Source of the DNA: Nigerium massiliense
GTDB lineage: Bacteria; Actinomycetota; Actinomycetes; Propionibacteriales; Propionibacteriaceae
DNA length: 64,000 nucleotides
NCBI RefSeq assembly: GCF_000826085.1
Contig: NZ_CCYM01000003.1
Span: forward strand, 1,313,815 to 1,377,814
Direction of reading: 5' to 3'
This document shows, piece after piece, positions 51,846 through 63,082 of this stretch. Below the pieces are notes generated by a model, which was not told where the DNA came from, did no database searches, and worked only from the letters and a program-made list of their open reading frames with translations. A program made the position numbers and the translations under genes. Numbering within the stretch: the stretch's first letter is position 1; each line of letters begins with the position of its first letter.

Positions 51846-53598
51846 TTCCCTCCCCGTCCGCGTCGCGCTGTGGGCGCCGCTCGCTGAGTCCGCCCACGCC
51901 GTGGTGGACGGCGAGCGCCTCCCGATGACGCGCGCCTCCGAGATCCCCGAGGAGGCCGGACGGGCGGACGCGTCCGAGGTCTGGATCATCGACCTGCCCG
52001 ACGGCACCGACTACCTGCTGAGCATCGACGGCGGCGAGCCCCGTCCTGATCCGCGCAGCCGGTGGCAGCCCCACGGCGTCCACGAGGCATCGCGCACGTT
52101 CGACGTCAACGCGCACGACTGGTCGGACGACGGCTGGCGCGCCGACGACGTGCTCGGCCACCTCTTCTACGAGCTCCACCTGGGCACCTTCACCCCCGAG
52201 GGCACCCTCGACGCCGCGATCGGCAAGCTGGGCTACCTGCGCGACCTGGGCGTCAAGGTCGTCGAGCTCATGCCGGTCGCCGCCTTCCCCGGCGACCGCG
52301 GCTGGGGCTACGACGGGGTCGCGCTGTACGCCGTCCAGGAGTCCTACGGCGGCCCCGCCGCGCTGCAGCGGTTCGTGGACGCCGCCCACGCCGAGGGCCT
52401 GGCCGTCTGCCTGGACGTCGTCTACAACCACTTCGGCCCGGCCGGGAACTACGCGCCGGTCTTCGCGCCCTACTTCACCGAGAAGCACCACTCCCCGTGG
52501 GGCGCCGGGATCAACCTGGACGACGAGTACTCCGCCGGCGTGCGCCGGTTCATCGTCGACAACGCGCTGCATTGGCTGCGCGACTACCACATCGACGCCC
52601 TGCGCCTAGACGCCGTGCACGCCCTCACCGACGACTCCGACCACCACATCTTGGCCGAACTCTCCGACGCGGTGAACGCTTGGGAGTCGCTCAGCGGGCA
52701 CGCCGCGACCCTGATCGCCGAGTCCGACCTCAACGACATCGCGACCGTCACCCCCACCGCCGACGGCGGCCTCGGCATGGACGGCCAATGGGATGACGAC
52801 ATCCACCACGCCCTGCACTCCTACGTCACCGGCGAGACGTTCGGCTACTACGTCGACTTCGGGGGCGCGGGGGCGCTGGCGAAGGCGATCACCCAGGTGT
52901 TCGTCCACGACGGCTCGTTCTCCACGTTCCGCGGCAAGGACTGGGGCACCAAGGTCCCCGACTCGGTCGACCGGCGGTCGTTCGTCGCCTTCACCCAGAA
53001 CCACGACCAGATCGGGAACCGCGCCCTCGGCGACCGCCCCGACGAGCGGCTGCCTCGCGGGGTCATCGCCGCCGGCGAGGCCCTGCTGCTGATCGGGCCG
53101 TTCACGCCGATGCTCTTCCAGGGCCAGGAGTGGGGCACGACCAGCCGGTTCCAGTACTTCACCGACCACGACCCCGAACTCGGCCGGCTCGTGAGCCAAG
53201 GCCGCACCGACGAGTTCGCGGAGCACGGCTGGGAGGTCATCTACGGCGACGACCTGGTCGTCCCCGACCCGCAGGCCCTCTCCACGTTCGAGGACTCCAA
53301 GCTCGACTGGGCCGAGCTGGACGACCCCGATCACCGGGCGTTCCTCGACTTCCACCGCCGGCTCATCGAGCTACGGGAGGGCAACCTCCGCACGGAGGCG
53401 TCCGGCGTGTCGGTCGACCACGGCGAGGGCTGGTTCCGCATGGTCAACGGCCCGCTGACCGTGCTGCTCGCCCCGCACGACGACGAGGTGACCGTCGAGG
53501 AGGCCCGCGCGTTCGTGGCGGCCCAGTACGGCGACGTCCGCGTCGCCGATGGACGCGTCACCCTCGGCCCGCGCTCGGTGGTCGTCCTCGCAGACTGA
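51838..53598 (+). CDS. treZ: Malto-oligosyltrehalose trehalohydrolase
   Basis: TreZ releases free trehalose from the maltooligosyltrehalose made by TreY. The 586-residue GH13 protein has an N-terminal beta domain (VALWAPLAESAHAVVDGERL) and the barrel with LGHLFYELHLGTFTPEGTLD, CLDVVYNHFGP (region I), YHIDALRLDAVHALTD (region II, nucleophile Asp), LIAESDLND (acid/base Glu) and AFTQNHDQIGNRALGDR (region IV), then PMLFQGQEWG. It overlaps treY by 8 nt. Trehalose probably serves osmotic and cold protection. Confidence 0.96.
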   Translation: MPDSLPVRVALWAPLAESAHAVVDGERLPMTRASEIPEEAGRADASEVWIIDLPDGTDYLLSIDGGEPRPDPRSRWQPHGVHEASRTFDVNAHDWSDDGWRADDVLGHLFYELHLGTFTPEGTLDAAIGKLGYLRDLGVKVVELMPVAAFPGDRGWGYDGVALYAVQESYGGPAALQRFVDAAHAEGLAVCLDVVYNHFGPAGNYAPVFAPYFTEKHHSPWGAGINLDDEYSAGVRRFIVDNALHWLRDYHIDALRLDAVHALTDDSDHHILAELSDAVNAWESLSGHAATLIAESDLNDIATVTPTADGGLGMDGQWDDDIHHALHSYVTGETFGYYVDFGGAGALAKAITQVFVHDGSFSTFRGKDWGTKVPDSVDRRSFVAFTQNHDQIGNRALGDRPDERLPRGVIAAGEALLLIGPFTPMLFQGQEWGTTSRFQYFTDHDPELGRLVSQGRTDEFAEHGWEVIYGDDLVVPDPQALSTFEDSKLDWAELDDPDHRAFLDFHRRLIELREGNLRTEASGVSVDHGEGWFRMVNGPLTVLLAPHDDEVTVEEARAFVAAQYGDVRVADGRVTLGPRSVVVLAD

Positions 53599-53703
53599 GC
53601 GAAATCCGACCGCCCGGGGCCGCGATCTGCGACCCTGGTCCCGATCTGGCGCGCCACCCTCGACCACAGACCCCGCTTCAGGGGCGTCCGGTGACGAAGC
53701 GGT

Positions 53704-53709
53704 TACTCT
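53704..53709 (+). promoter_or_regulatory. -10 hexamer (TACTCT) before fhaA
   Basis: TACTCT lies 45 nt before the GTG at 53755, leaving a leader with a GAAAGGGGG ribosome site. It may drive the whole fhaA-to-pknB operon, whose genes overlap or nearly touch. Confidence 0.45.
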
Positions 53710-53754
53710 AGAGGCTGCTTCAGCCAGGGAAACGGTCAACGAAAGGGGGTCGGA

Positions 53755-54465
53755 GTGGGCGTCTTCGACAATCTCGAGCGCAAACTCGAAGGGGTCGTCA
53801 ACGGCGCTTTCGCCCGCGCGTTCAAGGGCGACGTCCAGCCGGTCGAGCTCACCGCGCGCCTGCAGCGCGAACTCGACACCGAGGCGAAACTGCTCTCGCG
53901 CGACCGCAAACTGGTCCCGAACGACTTCGTCATCGAACTCAGCCAGCACGACTACGACCGGCTCACCCCGTACTCCCGCACCCTGAACGCGGAGATCCTC
54001 CCGCAGCTCCGCGAGTACGCGTCGAACCAGGGCTACATCTTCAACGGCCCCGTCACGGTGACCTACGAGCTCGACAAGGATCTCCCGACCGGACGCTTCA
54101 ACGTCGTCAGCGACGCCGTCGCGGTCGTGGACGCCGACCCGGCGAGCACGGGCGTCCTGCGGCGGTCGAACCTCGTCCTCGAGGTGAACAACATCCGGCA
54201 CCCGCTCATGCCGCCCGGCTTCACGCTCGGCCGGGGCAACGACGCGGACGTCCGCATCAACGACCCGGGCATCTCCCGGCTGCACGCCCGCATCGTCGTC
54301 CAGGGCTTCGGGGACGGCCAGCAGATCTCGGTGGAGGACATGGGTTCGACCAACGGGATCCTGGTGGACGGCCAGCGTGTCCGGAACGCCCCGCTGCACG
54401 AGGGCTCCCGCATCGAGATGGGTAACACCCGTCTTCTCGTCCGATCATCGGCGTCCGATGTCTGA
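53755..54465 (+). CDS. fhaA: FhaA: DUF3662 and FHA domain signalling protein
   Basis: FhaA regulates wall synthesis in mycobacteria by binding phosphorylated partners of PknB. The 236-residue protein has an N-terminal DUF3662 domain (about 1-115: GVFDNLERKLEGVVNGAFAR, VQPVELTARLQRELD, LVPNDFVIELSQHDYDRL). A short linker replaces the long disordered middle of the mycobacterial protein, which totals about 525 residues. The C-terminal FHA domain follows: FTLGRGNDADVRINDPGISRLHARI and DMGSTNGILVDGQRV. It overlaps fhaB by 8 nt. Confidence 0.95.
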   Translation: MGVFDNLERKLEGVVNGAFARAFKGDVQPVELTARLQRELDTEAKLLSRDRKLVPNDFVIELSQHDYDRLTPYSRTLNAEILPQLREYASNQGYIFNGPVTVTYELDKDLPTGRFNVVSDAVAVVDADPASTGVLRRSNLVLEVNNIRHPLMPPGFTLGRGNDADVRINDPGISRLHARIVVQGFGDGQQISVEDMGSTNGILVDGQRVRNAPLHEGSRIEMGNTRLLVRSSASDV

Positions 54466-54931
54466 GCTCGTCGTCCTCGCGCTGAAGTTCGCGTTCCTCG
54501 CCCTGCTGTGGCTGTTCGTGCTGTTCGCCGGCAACGTCATCCGCACCGACCTGTTCGGCAAGCGCGTCCCGGCCTCGTCCGTCGCCTCGCCGGAGCCCGT
54601 CCGCAAGGATCGCGAGCGCCGGCCAACCCGCGCGGAACGGAAGCTCCCCCAGGTGCTGCGCATCACCCGGGGCGCCCAGGCCGGGCTGACGCTGCCGCTG
54701 AACGACTCGCTGCGCATCGGCCGTAGTGAGGACTGCCAGCTGATCCTCGACGACGAGTACGTCTCGACCCGGCACGCCCGCGTCTTCCGCACCGATCACG
54801 GCTACGCGGTCGAAGACCTGGGCTCGACCAACGGCACCTACCTCAACGATGCGCGCGTCACGAACGCGATGGCGTTCGGGCTGGGCGACACGCTGCGGAT
54901 CGGGCGGACGTTGATGGTCCTGGAGAAGTGA
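54458..54931 (+). CDS. fhaB: FhaB (FipA): membrane-anchored FHA protein
   Basis: The 157-residue protein has one N-terminal TM helix (about 4-26: VLALKFAFLALLWLFVLFAG), a basic linker with Thr (RRPTRAERKLPQVLRI) and an FHA domain (LRIGRSEDCQLILDDEYVSTRHARVF, DLGSTNGTYLNDARV). In mycobacteria FipA links FtsZ to FtsQ and is phosphorylated by PknA. It overlaps fhaA by 8 nt and ends 4 nt before pstP. Confidence 0.95.
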   Translation: MSELVVLALKFAFLALLWLFVLFAGNVIRTDLFGKRVPASSVASPEPVRKDRERRPTRAERKLPQVLRITRGAQAGLTLPLNDSLRIGRSEDCQLILDDEYVSTRHARVFRTDHGYAVEDLGSTNGTYLNDARVTNAMAFGLGDTLRIGRTLMVLEK

Positions 54932-54935
54932 CCCG

Positions 54936-56492
54936 ATGCCCCTGTCGCTGCGCTACTCAGCTCACTCCGAAGTCGGCCTGGTCCGCAAGACCAACCAGGA
55001 TTCCGGCTACGTGTCGCCGACGATGCTCATCGTCGCCGACGGGATGGGCGGCGCGGCCGCGGGCGACCTGGCGTCAACCGTCGCGGTCCGCGAGCTGAAG
55101 GCGACCGACGAGGCGCTGCCGCGGCTGCTCAAGGACGCCGAGCGGCGTCGGCTGACCGAACCCGAGGACGACGATCCGGTCGCGACCGACCCGGAAGCCA
55201 CGGCGCCCGACGGCGTCGCCGGGTCGTCCCCGCGCGGGACCGTGCTGCTGGGCCTGTTGGGCTCGGCGCTCGCCCGCGCCAACGACCACCTGGCCGACCT
55301 CGCCGACGAGGACAGCGCGCTGGACGGCATGGGCACCACGGTGTGCGGCTTCGTCCTGGCCGACGGACGTGTCGCGGTGGTCAACATCGGCGATTCCCGC
55401 GCCTACCTGCTCCGCGACGGCCAGCTGCGCCGGGTGACGCGCGACCACTCGTGGGTGCAGACGTTGGTCGACGAGGGCCGCATCACCGAGGCGCAGGCGC
55501 TCGAGCATCCGCACCGCTCGCTGATCCTCAAGGTGCTCAACGGCAACCCGCAGCACCACCCCGACCTGGCGATGCTCGACATCCGCGAGGGCGACCGGCT
55601 CGTCGTGTGCTCGGACGGCCTGTGCGGCCTGGTCACCGACCAGCAGATCGCCGAGCTCGTCGGCGACCCCGACCGCGAGGTCGCCATCGACGAGCTGACC
55701 GCCCTGGCCCACGAGGCCGGCGGATACGACAACATCACGATCATCGTCGCCGACGTCGTGGACGGGCCGCCGGAGGGCCGGCCCGCCGTGCTGGGGGCCG
55801 CCCGCACGATGAAGGTCCCGCACCTCGGGGAGTCCACCGCGCCGCTGCCCGCCCTCGAGGCCGCCGGCCCGGAGGCCGAGGACGCGGCCGCCGCCGAAGC
55901 CTCCCCGTCCGGAGCCGCAGGGGGCGCGACCGTCTCGGAGGAGGAGCGCTACGCGCTGCGTGGACGCCGAGGCTTCGGGGGCTGGACCAAGATGCTCGCC
56001 GCCGTGCTGGTGCCCCTGCTGGTGCTGGGTCTGGCGGGCTGGGGCTGGTACACCTACACCCAGACGCAGTACTACGTCGGGTCGGACGACGACCTCGTCG
56101 CCGTCTACCGCGGCGTCCCCGACCGCATCCTGGGGCGCGACCTCAGCCACGTCGTGAAGACCGACACCACCCGCGTCGGCGACCTGCCGCCCTACTACGC
56201 CGAACGTGTCCGGCAGAACATCAAGGTCGAAAACCTGGCCGCCGCCGATTCGACGCTGAGCGAACTGCGCACGAAGGCGACCCGCTGCGTCGCGCAGCGC
56301 GAGGCGCGGGCCCGTGCCCAGACGCCGCCGCCGATCCCGTCGCCCAGCCCGAGCCCGGTCACCGCCTCGCCGAGCGTCTCGGCCGGCGCCACGCTCAGCC
56401 CCGGTGCCACGGCAAGCGCGTCGCACGCGGCGACCGCCTCGCCGACCCCCAGCCCCACCCAGACCCAGGTGACGACCCCGGAGGACTGCTGA
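54936..56492 (+). CDS. pstP: PP2C-type Ser/Thr phosphatase PstP
   Basis: PstP reverses PknB-type phosphorylation. The 518-residue protein has an N-terminal PP2C domain with metal motifs RKTNQDSGYVS, VADGMGGAAAGDLAS, NIGDSRAYLL, CSDGLCGLV and GGYDNIT. It also has an Asp/Glu-rich insertion (about 70-95) not needed for the fold. An acidic juxtamembrane region, one TM helix (about 352-373) and an extracellular domain follow. The tail is a Pro/Ser/Thr-rich stretch (SPSPSPVTASPSVSAG) ending EDC. It lies 1 nt before rodA. Confidence 0.95.
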   Translation: MPLSLRYSAHSEVGLVRKTNQDSGYVSPTMLIVADGMGGAAAGDLASTVAVRELKATDEALPRLLKDAERRRLTEPEDDDPVATDPEATAPDGVAGSSPRGTVLLGLLGSALARANDHLADLADEDSALDGMGTTVCGFVLADGRVAVVNIGDSRAYLLRDGQLRRVTRDHSWVQTLVDEGRITEAQALEHPHRSLILKVLNGNPQHHPDLAMLDIREGDRLVVCSDGLCGLVTDQQIAELVGDPDREVAIDELTALAHEAGGYDNITIIVADVVDGPPEGRPAVLGAARTMKVPHLGESTAPLPALEAAGPEAEDAAAAEASPSGAAGGATVSEEERYALRGRRGFGGWTKMLAAVLVPLLVLGLAGWGWYTYTQTQYYVGSDDDLVAVYRGVPDRILGRDLSHVVKTDTTRVGDLPPYYAERVRQNIKVENLAAADSTLSELRTKATRCVAQREARARAQTPPPIPSPSPSPVTASPSVSAGATLSPGATASASHAATASPTPSPTQTQVTTPEDC

Positions 56493-56493
56493 C

Positions 56494-58287
56494 ATGGCGG
56501 AGGTCATCGTCTACCGCAAACGGGGCTTCGTCTCCCTGCTGATGCTGATGCTCGCGATCGCCTTGTGCTTCGGCGGCTACGCGCTCACGCACCTCAACCA
56601 GTACGGCGCCCTGACCGGCGACTGGTTCGTCGTGCCGGCGGCCTTCGGCGGCATCGCTCTGGTCGTGTGGCTCGTCATCGTCTGGCGGCTCCCCTACGCC
56701 GACCCTCTGCTGCTGCCGTGCGTGGTGGCGCTGAACGGTATCGGGCTCGCGATGATCCACCGCCTCGACCTGGCGACCGACCCGCCGATGAAGAGCGCGG
56801 AGCTCCAGCTGATGTGGGTGGCCATCTCGGCCGCGCTGATGTGCCTCCTCGTCGTCTTCCTGCGCGACCACCGCAGGCTGCAGCGCTACACCTACGTCTG
56901 GTTCGTGGCCGGCCTCGTGCTGCTGCTGATGCCGCTGCTCCCCGTCGTCGGCAGCGAGAACCACGGCGCGCGCATCTGGATCCGGATCGGCCAGTTCAGC
57001 TTCCAGCCCGCCGAGATCGCCAAGATCATCCTCTCGATCGCGTTCGCCGCCTACCTCACGGAGAAGCGCGACGTCCTCGCGTTGGCCGGTCACCGGTTCC
57101 TCGGGATCGACTTCCCGCGCGCCCGCGATCTCGGCCCGATCCTCATCATGTGGGGTGCGAGCCTGCTCGTCCTGGTCTTCCAGAAGGACCTCGGCACCAC
57201 GCTGCTGTTCTTCGGCCTGTTCGTGATGATGATCTACGTCGCCACCGAGCGGCCCAGCTGGGCGCTGCTCGGCTTCCTGATGCTGATCGGCATGGGCGTG
57301 CTGGGCTACACACTGTTCGACCACGTGAAGGTGCGCTTCGGCTCGTGGCTCGACCCCTTCGCGAACTACGACCAGAACCTGCAGGTCATCAACGCCCAGT
57401 TCGGCTTCGCCTGGGGCGGGCTGTTCGGCACCGGCTGGGGGCTGGGCCGGCCCTACCTGACGCCGCTGGCGAAGAACGACTTCATCTCCGCGGCGATCGG
57501 CGAGGAGCTCGGCCTGTTCGGGTTGTTCGCGGTCATCATGATCTTCGCCCTCATCGTCGCCCGCGTCATGCGGGCCGCGCTGGCCGCCCGCGAGCCGTTC
57601 GGCAAGCTGCTGGCCGCCGGCCTGGCGTTCGTGTTCGCGCTGCAGGTCTTCGTGATCATCGGCGGCGTCACCCGGCTGCTGCCGCTCACCGGCCTGACCA
57701 CCCCGTTCGTCTCGCAGGGCGGGTCGTCCCTGGTCGCCAACTACCTGCTCCTCGGCCTGATGGTGACGATCACCCATCAGGGCCGCCGCCCGCACGTGGA
57801 CGTCTCCCCCGACGAGTACGTCTCCCTGGCCGGCGACGCCACCCAGTCGATGTCCGCGGTCGCGCCGCGCGGCGCCGTGTCGTCGGCGACGCGGTCCCGG
57901 CCCCAGGACGACGTCAACGAGGCGCTCGGGCCGCGTCCCGACCCCGCCGATTTCGAGGCGCCGACCGAGCTCGTCGGACGCGACGGGCAGGGCGCCCCGC
58001 GCCCGGCCGCGGGCATGGCAGGTCCCGGCGCGGCCGGTGTCGGAGCAGCCGGGGCGAGCGTGGCGCGTCCGCCTGAGGCCGGCGCGGAGGCGCCCACCGA
58101 GGTGGTCGGCGTGGCCGGGCCGAACCGCGACCCGGGGGCGGACGCCCCGACCGAGGTGGTCGGTGGGGCGGGTGCCGCACGCCCCCGGCCCTCGGCGTGG
58201 GCCGACTACGACGGGGACGACGGCGAGGCGACCCAGGCGCTCGACCCGGTCGACATCCCCCGCAAGGACGAGGAGGATCCGCGATGA
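56494..58287 (+). CDS. rodA: RodA/FtsW-family SEDS glycosyltransferase with Thr-motif tail
   Basis: RodA polymerises glycan from lipid II for elongation, with PbpA as the transpeptidase. About ten TM helices fill residues 1-430, with SEDS signatures NHGARIWIRIGQFSFQPAEI, FQKDLGTTLLFFGLF, the large loop with GLGRPYLTPLAKNDFISAAI and TPFVSQGGSSLVANYLLLG. The cytoplasmic tail of about 165 residues contains repeated (A)PTE(L/V)VG motifs with Thr at 491, 535 and 553, and ATQAL with Thr580. These are plausible kinase and FHA targets. The stop overlaps the pbpA start. Confidence 0.94.
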   Translation: MAEVIVYRKRGFVSLLMLMLAIALCFGGYALTHLNQYGALTGDWFVVPAAFGGIALVVWLVIVWRLPYADPLLLPCVVALNGIGLAMIHRLDLATDPPMKSAELQLMWVAISAALMCLLVVFLRDHRRLQRYTYVWFVAGLVLLLMPLLPVVGSENHGARIWIRIGQFSFQPAEIAKIILSIAFAAYLTEKRDVLALAGHRFLGIDFPRARDLGPILIMWGASLLVLVFQKDLGTTLLFFGLFVMMIYVATERPSWALLGFLMLIGMGVLGYTLFDHVKVRFGSWLDPFANYDQNLQVINAQFGFAWGGLFGTGWGLGRPYLTPLAKNDFISAAIGEELGLFGLFAVIMIFALIVARVMRAALAAREPFGKLLAAGLAFVFALQVFVIIGGVTRLLPLTGLTTPFVSQGGSSLVANYLLLGLMVTITHQGRRPHVDVSPDEYVSLAGDATQSMSAVAPRGAVSSATRSRPQDDVNEALGPRPDPADFEAPTELVGRDGQGAPRPAAGMAGPGAAGVGAAGASVARPPEAGAEAPTEVVGVAGPNRDPGADAPTEVVGGAGAARPRPSAWADYDGDDGEATQALDPVDIPRKDEEDPR

Positions 58288-59707
58288 ACGGCCCCATCCG
58301 CAAGGTGTCGGTGGTGGTGATGATCATGTTTCTCGCCCTGATGCTGAACTCCAGCTACGCGTACGTGTTCCGCACCGACGCGCTCACCAACGACCCCAAC
58401 AACCGCCGCGTCCGCGACGCCCAGTTCGGCACCGACCGCGGCGACATCCTCGTCGGCAACACCCCGGTCGTCACCAGCAAGCCGTCGAACGACCGCTACG
58501 AGTACCAGCGCGTCTACTCCCAGGCCCCGCTGTACGCCCCGGTGACCGGCTACTACTCGTTCCTCTACGGCTCTGCCGGCCTCGAGCAGTCGCAGAACCA
58601 GGCGCTCTCGGGCGCCGGCGACGCGCAGTTCCTGCAGCGGATGGTGGACCTGGCCACCGGCAAGAAGCCGACCGGCGCCAGCATCCAGACCACCCTGGAC
58701 GCCCGCGCGCAGCGCGCCGCCTACCGCGCGCTGAACGGACGCCCGGGCGCGGTCGTCGCCCTCGACTACAGCACCGGGGAGGTCCGCGCGATGGTGTCGA
58801 CGCCCAGCTACGACCCCAACTCCCTGGCGACGCACGACCTGGACGCGGCCCAGAAGAACTGGACGTCCCTGAACAAGGACTCCGATCAGCCGATGCTGAA
58901 CCGCGCCGCCAAGAACGTCTACCCGCCCGGCTCGACGTTCAAGGTCGTCACCTCCGCGGCCGCGCTGGAGAGCGGGATGAACGAGAACACCAGCATCCCG
59001 GCGCCGGCGTCCTACAAGCTGCCGAACTCCACCGCCGTCATCAAGAACGCCGGCAGCTGCGGCGGGGCCCAGATCTCGCTGAAGCAGGCCCTCCAGGTGT
59101 CCTGCAACAGCGCGTTCGCGGGCCTCGGCGTCCGACTCGGCGACGGCGCCATCCGCAAGCAGGCCGAGGCGTTCGGCTTCGGCAAGACCCAGCTGTCCGA
59201 CATCGGCGCCGTGCCGTCCCGCTTCCCCGAGAAGCCGGACGCGGCCCAGACCGCGATGAGCGCGATCGGCCAGTTCGAGGTGGCGGCCACCCCGCTGCAG
59301 ATGGCGATGGTCGCCGCCGGCGTAGCCAACGACGGCGTCGTGATGGACCCGTACATCGTCAGCCAGGTGCGGGGCGCCGACCTCAGCGTGCTGAGCACGC
59401 GCAGCCCGCGCCAGCTCAGCCGCGCGATGAGCGCGCAGAACGCTCGGCAGCTCAAGGACATGATGATCAACGTCGTCCAGAACGGCACGGGCCGCCGAGC
59501 CCAGGTGTCCGGGGTGACGGTCGGCGGCAAGACCGGCACCGCCAAGAGCGACGGCCGTCGACCCCCGTACGCGTGGTTCATCGCGTTCTCCGACAACCCG
59601 CAGGTCGCCGTCGCGGTGTTCGTCCAGGACTCCGGCGCCACCACCGCCGAGACCTCCGGCGGCCGCTTCGCCGGTCCCATCGCCGCCGCCGTGATCGAGG
59701 CTCTCCG

Positions 59708-59711
<4 letters not shown>
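58284..59711 (+). CDS. pbpA: Class B penicillin-binding protein PbpA
   Basis: This monofunctional transpeptidase crosslinks peptidoglycan made by RodA. The 475-residue protein has one TM anchor (about 8-28), a pedestal domain (RGDILVGNTPVV; YPSQAPLYAPVTGYYS-like) and the catalytic domain. The latter has SxxK as STFK with nucleophile Ser217, SxN as SCN 273-275, and KTG at 416-418. ATG overlaps the rodA stop (ATGA); its own stop overlaps the pknB ATG. Gene order matches other actinobacteria. Confidence 0.96.
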
Positions 59712-61543
<1,832 letters not shown>

Positions 61544-61552
61544 GCCGCGCCG

Positions 61553-62218
61553 TCAGGAGGCCGCGGCGTCCTGACGGCTCGGAACCGACATCAGCGGGGA
61601 GAGTCCCCTCGCCCGCTCGGGCGCGCCGGCGTCGCCGCAGGCCTTCAGCCAGTTGGCGAGCATCTGATAGCCGCCCTCGGTGAGCACGGACTCGGGATGG
61701 AACTGCACCGACTCCACCGGCAGCGTCCGGTGCCGGATGGCCATGATGACGCCCGATTCGGTGCGCGCGCTCACCTCGACGTCGTCGGGGACGGTCGCCG
61801 GGTCGAGCGCGAGCGAGTGGTACCGGGTCGCGGTGAACGGGTTGGGCAGCCCCTCGAAGACGCCGCGCCCGTCGTGGAACACCGGGGAGGTCTTGCCGTG
61901 CAGCACCTCGGGCGCGCGGCCCACCACCCCGCCGAACGCCACGGAGATCGACTGCAGGCCCAGGCACACCCCGAAGATGGGCAGCGTCCCGCCCTGCTCG
62001 CGCACCACGTCGACACAGACGCCCGCCGCCTCGGGGGTACCGGGGCCGGGCGACAGGAGGATGCCGTCGAAGCCGCCGGTCCAGCCGTCCTCGCCGAACC
62101 GCGGGTCGTCGTTGCGCCACACGTCGACCTCGGCGCCGATCTGGGCCAGGTAGGAGACGATGTTGTAGACGAACGAGTCGTAGTTGTCGACGACCAGGAT
62201 GCGAGCCATGCCGTCCAT
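61553..62218 (-). CDS. Class I glutamine amidotransferase (TrpG/PabA type)
   Basis: The 221-residue subunit supplies ammonia from glutamine to anthranilate or aminodeoxychorismate synthase. The triad is present: Cys in FGVCLGLQSI, His and Glu in VQFHPESVLTEGG. Motifs ILVVDNYDSFVYNIVSYL and LLSPGPGTPEAAG are standard. An orthologue sits at this place beside pknB in many actinobacteria and is annotated trpG or pabA; which pathway it serves cannot be told here. ATG at 62218 or 62209. It lies 4 nt after the DUF881 gene, so the two form an operon. Confidence 0.92.
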   Translation of the reverse strand: MDGMARILVVDNYDSFVYNIVSYLAQIGAEVDVWRNDDPRFGEDGWTGGFDGILLSPGPGTPEAAGVCVDVVREQGGTLPIFGVCLGLQSISVAFGGVVGRAPEVLHGKTSPVFHDGRGVFEGLPNPFTATRYHSLALDPATVPDDVEVSARTESGVIMAIRHRTLPVESVQFHPESVLTEGGYQMLANWLKACGDAGAPERARGLSPLMSVPSRQDAAAS

Positions 62219-62222
62219 GGTG

Positions 62223-62999
62223 TCACCGCTTCGCGGCGGCCCGCCGCGCGTCCACCGAACCCGCGTAGGCCGGCATGGCCGCCTCGCGGACTCGCTGCAC
62301 CCGGTAGCCCAACCGGTAGGCGTCCGCGTACTGGCGGAAGACCATCAGCGGCGCGGACGCCTGCAGCGCCCCGTCGAGCCGCACCTGGTCGCCGATCGCC
62401 TCGATCACGTAGGGCGGCGCATACGGGACGCCGTGCAGCACGACGGTGTTGCCGACGCACTTGATGCCCGTGCGGCTCGTCACCCGCTGGCCCTGGATCG
62501 TCATCGCTTCGGCGCCGCCGCGCCACAGCGCGTCGACGACCGCCTCGATGTCCTGCTGGTGGACGACGAGCAGGGACTCGTTGACGCCCTGGGGGGTGGC
62601 GTCGGTCGGCGCGTCGGTCAGCGTGACCCGTACCGCCGGTCCGCGCACCGGACGCGTCCCGGCGGCGGCGGCCGCGGCGGCCAGCTGCGCCTGCGTCGGG
62701 CCGGCCACGCTCTGGGAACCCGCGAGCTCGCGCGTCTCGGCCCGCAACTCGCTCAGGCGCCGGCTGAGCTGGGCGTTGTGGTCGGCCTGCTCCTGCACGA
62801 GGCGGATGAGATCGGTGTTGCGGTTCGGACGCAGGTCGCCGTCCTTGGCGTTGACGGCGGACGTGGCGATCATCAGCCCGGCGACGAGGCAGGTGGCGGC
62901 GGTGAGGATCCGCAGGCCGGCCGAGCGGCGTCCGACGCGTTCGTCGCGCGCCCGGGCCCGGCGCAGGCGGCGCATGGCGCGGGCCCAGGGCTTCCTCAC
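62223..62999 (-). CDS. DUF881 family membrane-anchored protein
   Basis: The 258-residue protein has a basic N terminus, one TM helix (about 29-47), a coiled-coil segment (about 60-92: LIRLVQEQADHNAQLSRRL, LRAETRELAG) and the DUF881 domain (VRVTLTDAP, NESLLVVHQQDIEAVVDALWRGGAEAMTIQGQRV, GNTVVLHGVPYAPPYVIEAIGD). DUF881 genes accompany division genes in actinobacteria and Firmicutes; no activity is established. GTG start lies 7 nt after TAGCCT (leaderless). Divergent from crgA. Confidence 0.92.
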   Translation of the reverse strand: MRKPWARAMRRLRRARARDERVGRRSAGLRILTAATCLVAGLMIATSAVNAKDGDLRPNRNTDLIRLVQEQADHNAQLSRRLSELRAETRELAGSQSVAGPTQAQLAAAAAAAGTRPVRGPAVRVTLTDAPTDATPQGVNESLLVVHQQDIEAVVDALWRGGAEAMTIQGQRVTSRTGIKCVGNTVVLHGVPYAPPYVIEAIGDQVRLDGALQASAPLMVFRQYADAYRLGYRVQRVREAAMPAYAGSVDARRAAAKR

Positions 63000-63006
63000 G
63001 GCGCCC

Positions 63007-63012
63007 AGGCTA
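63007..63012 (-). promoter_or_regulatory. Leaderless promoter -10 (TAGCCT) of the DUF881 gene
   Basis: TAGCCT on the minus strand lies 7 nt before the GTG at 62999. Confidence 0.6.
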
Positions 63013-63082
63013 CGCGAGCCTTCGCAATCGCCCGGGGTGACCCGATAACCTGAAGGCCCGTCATCACCGAGGAGAGCGACCT

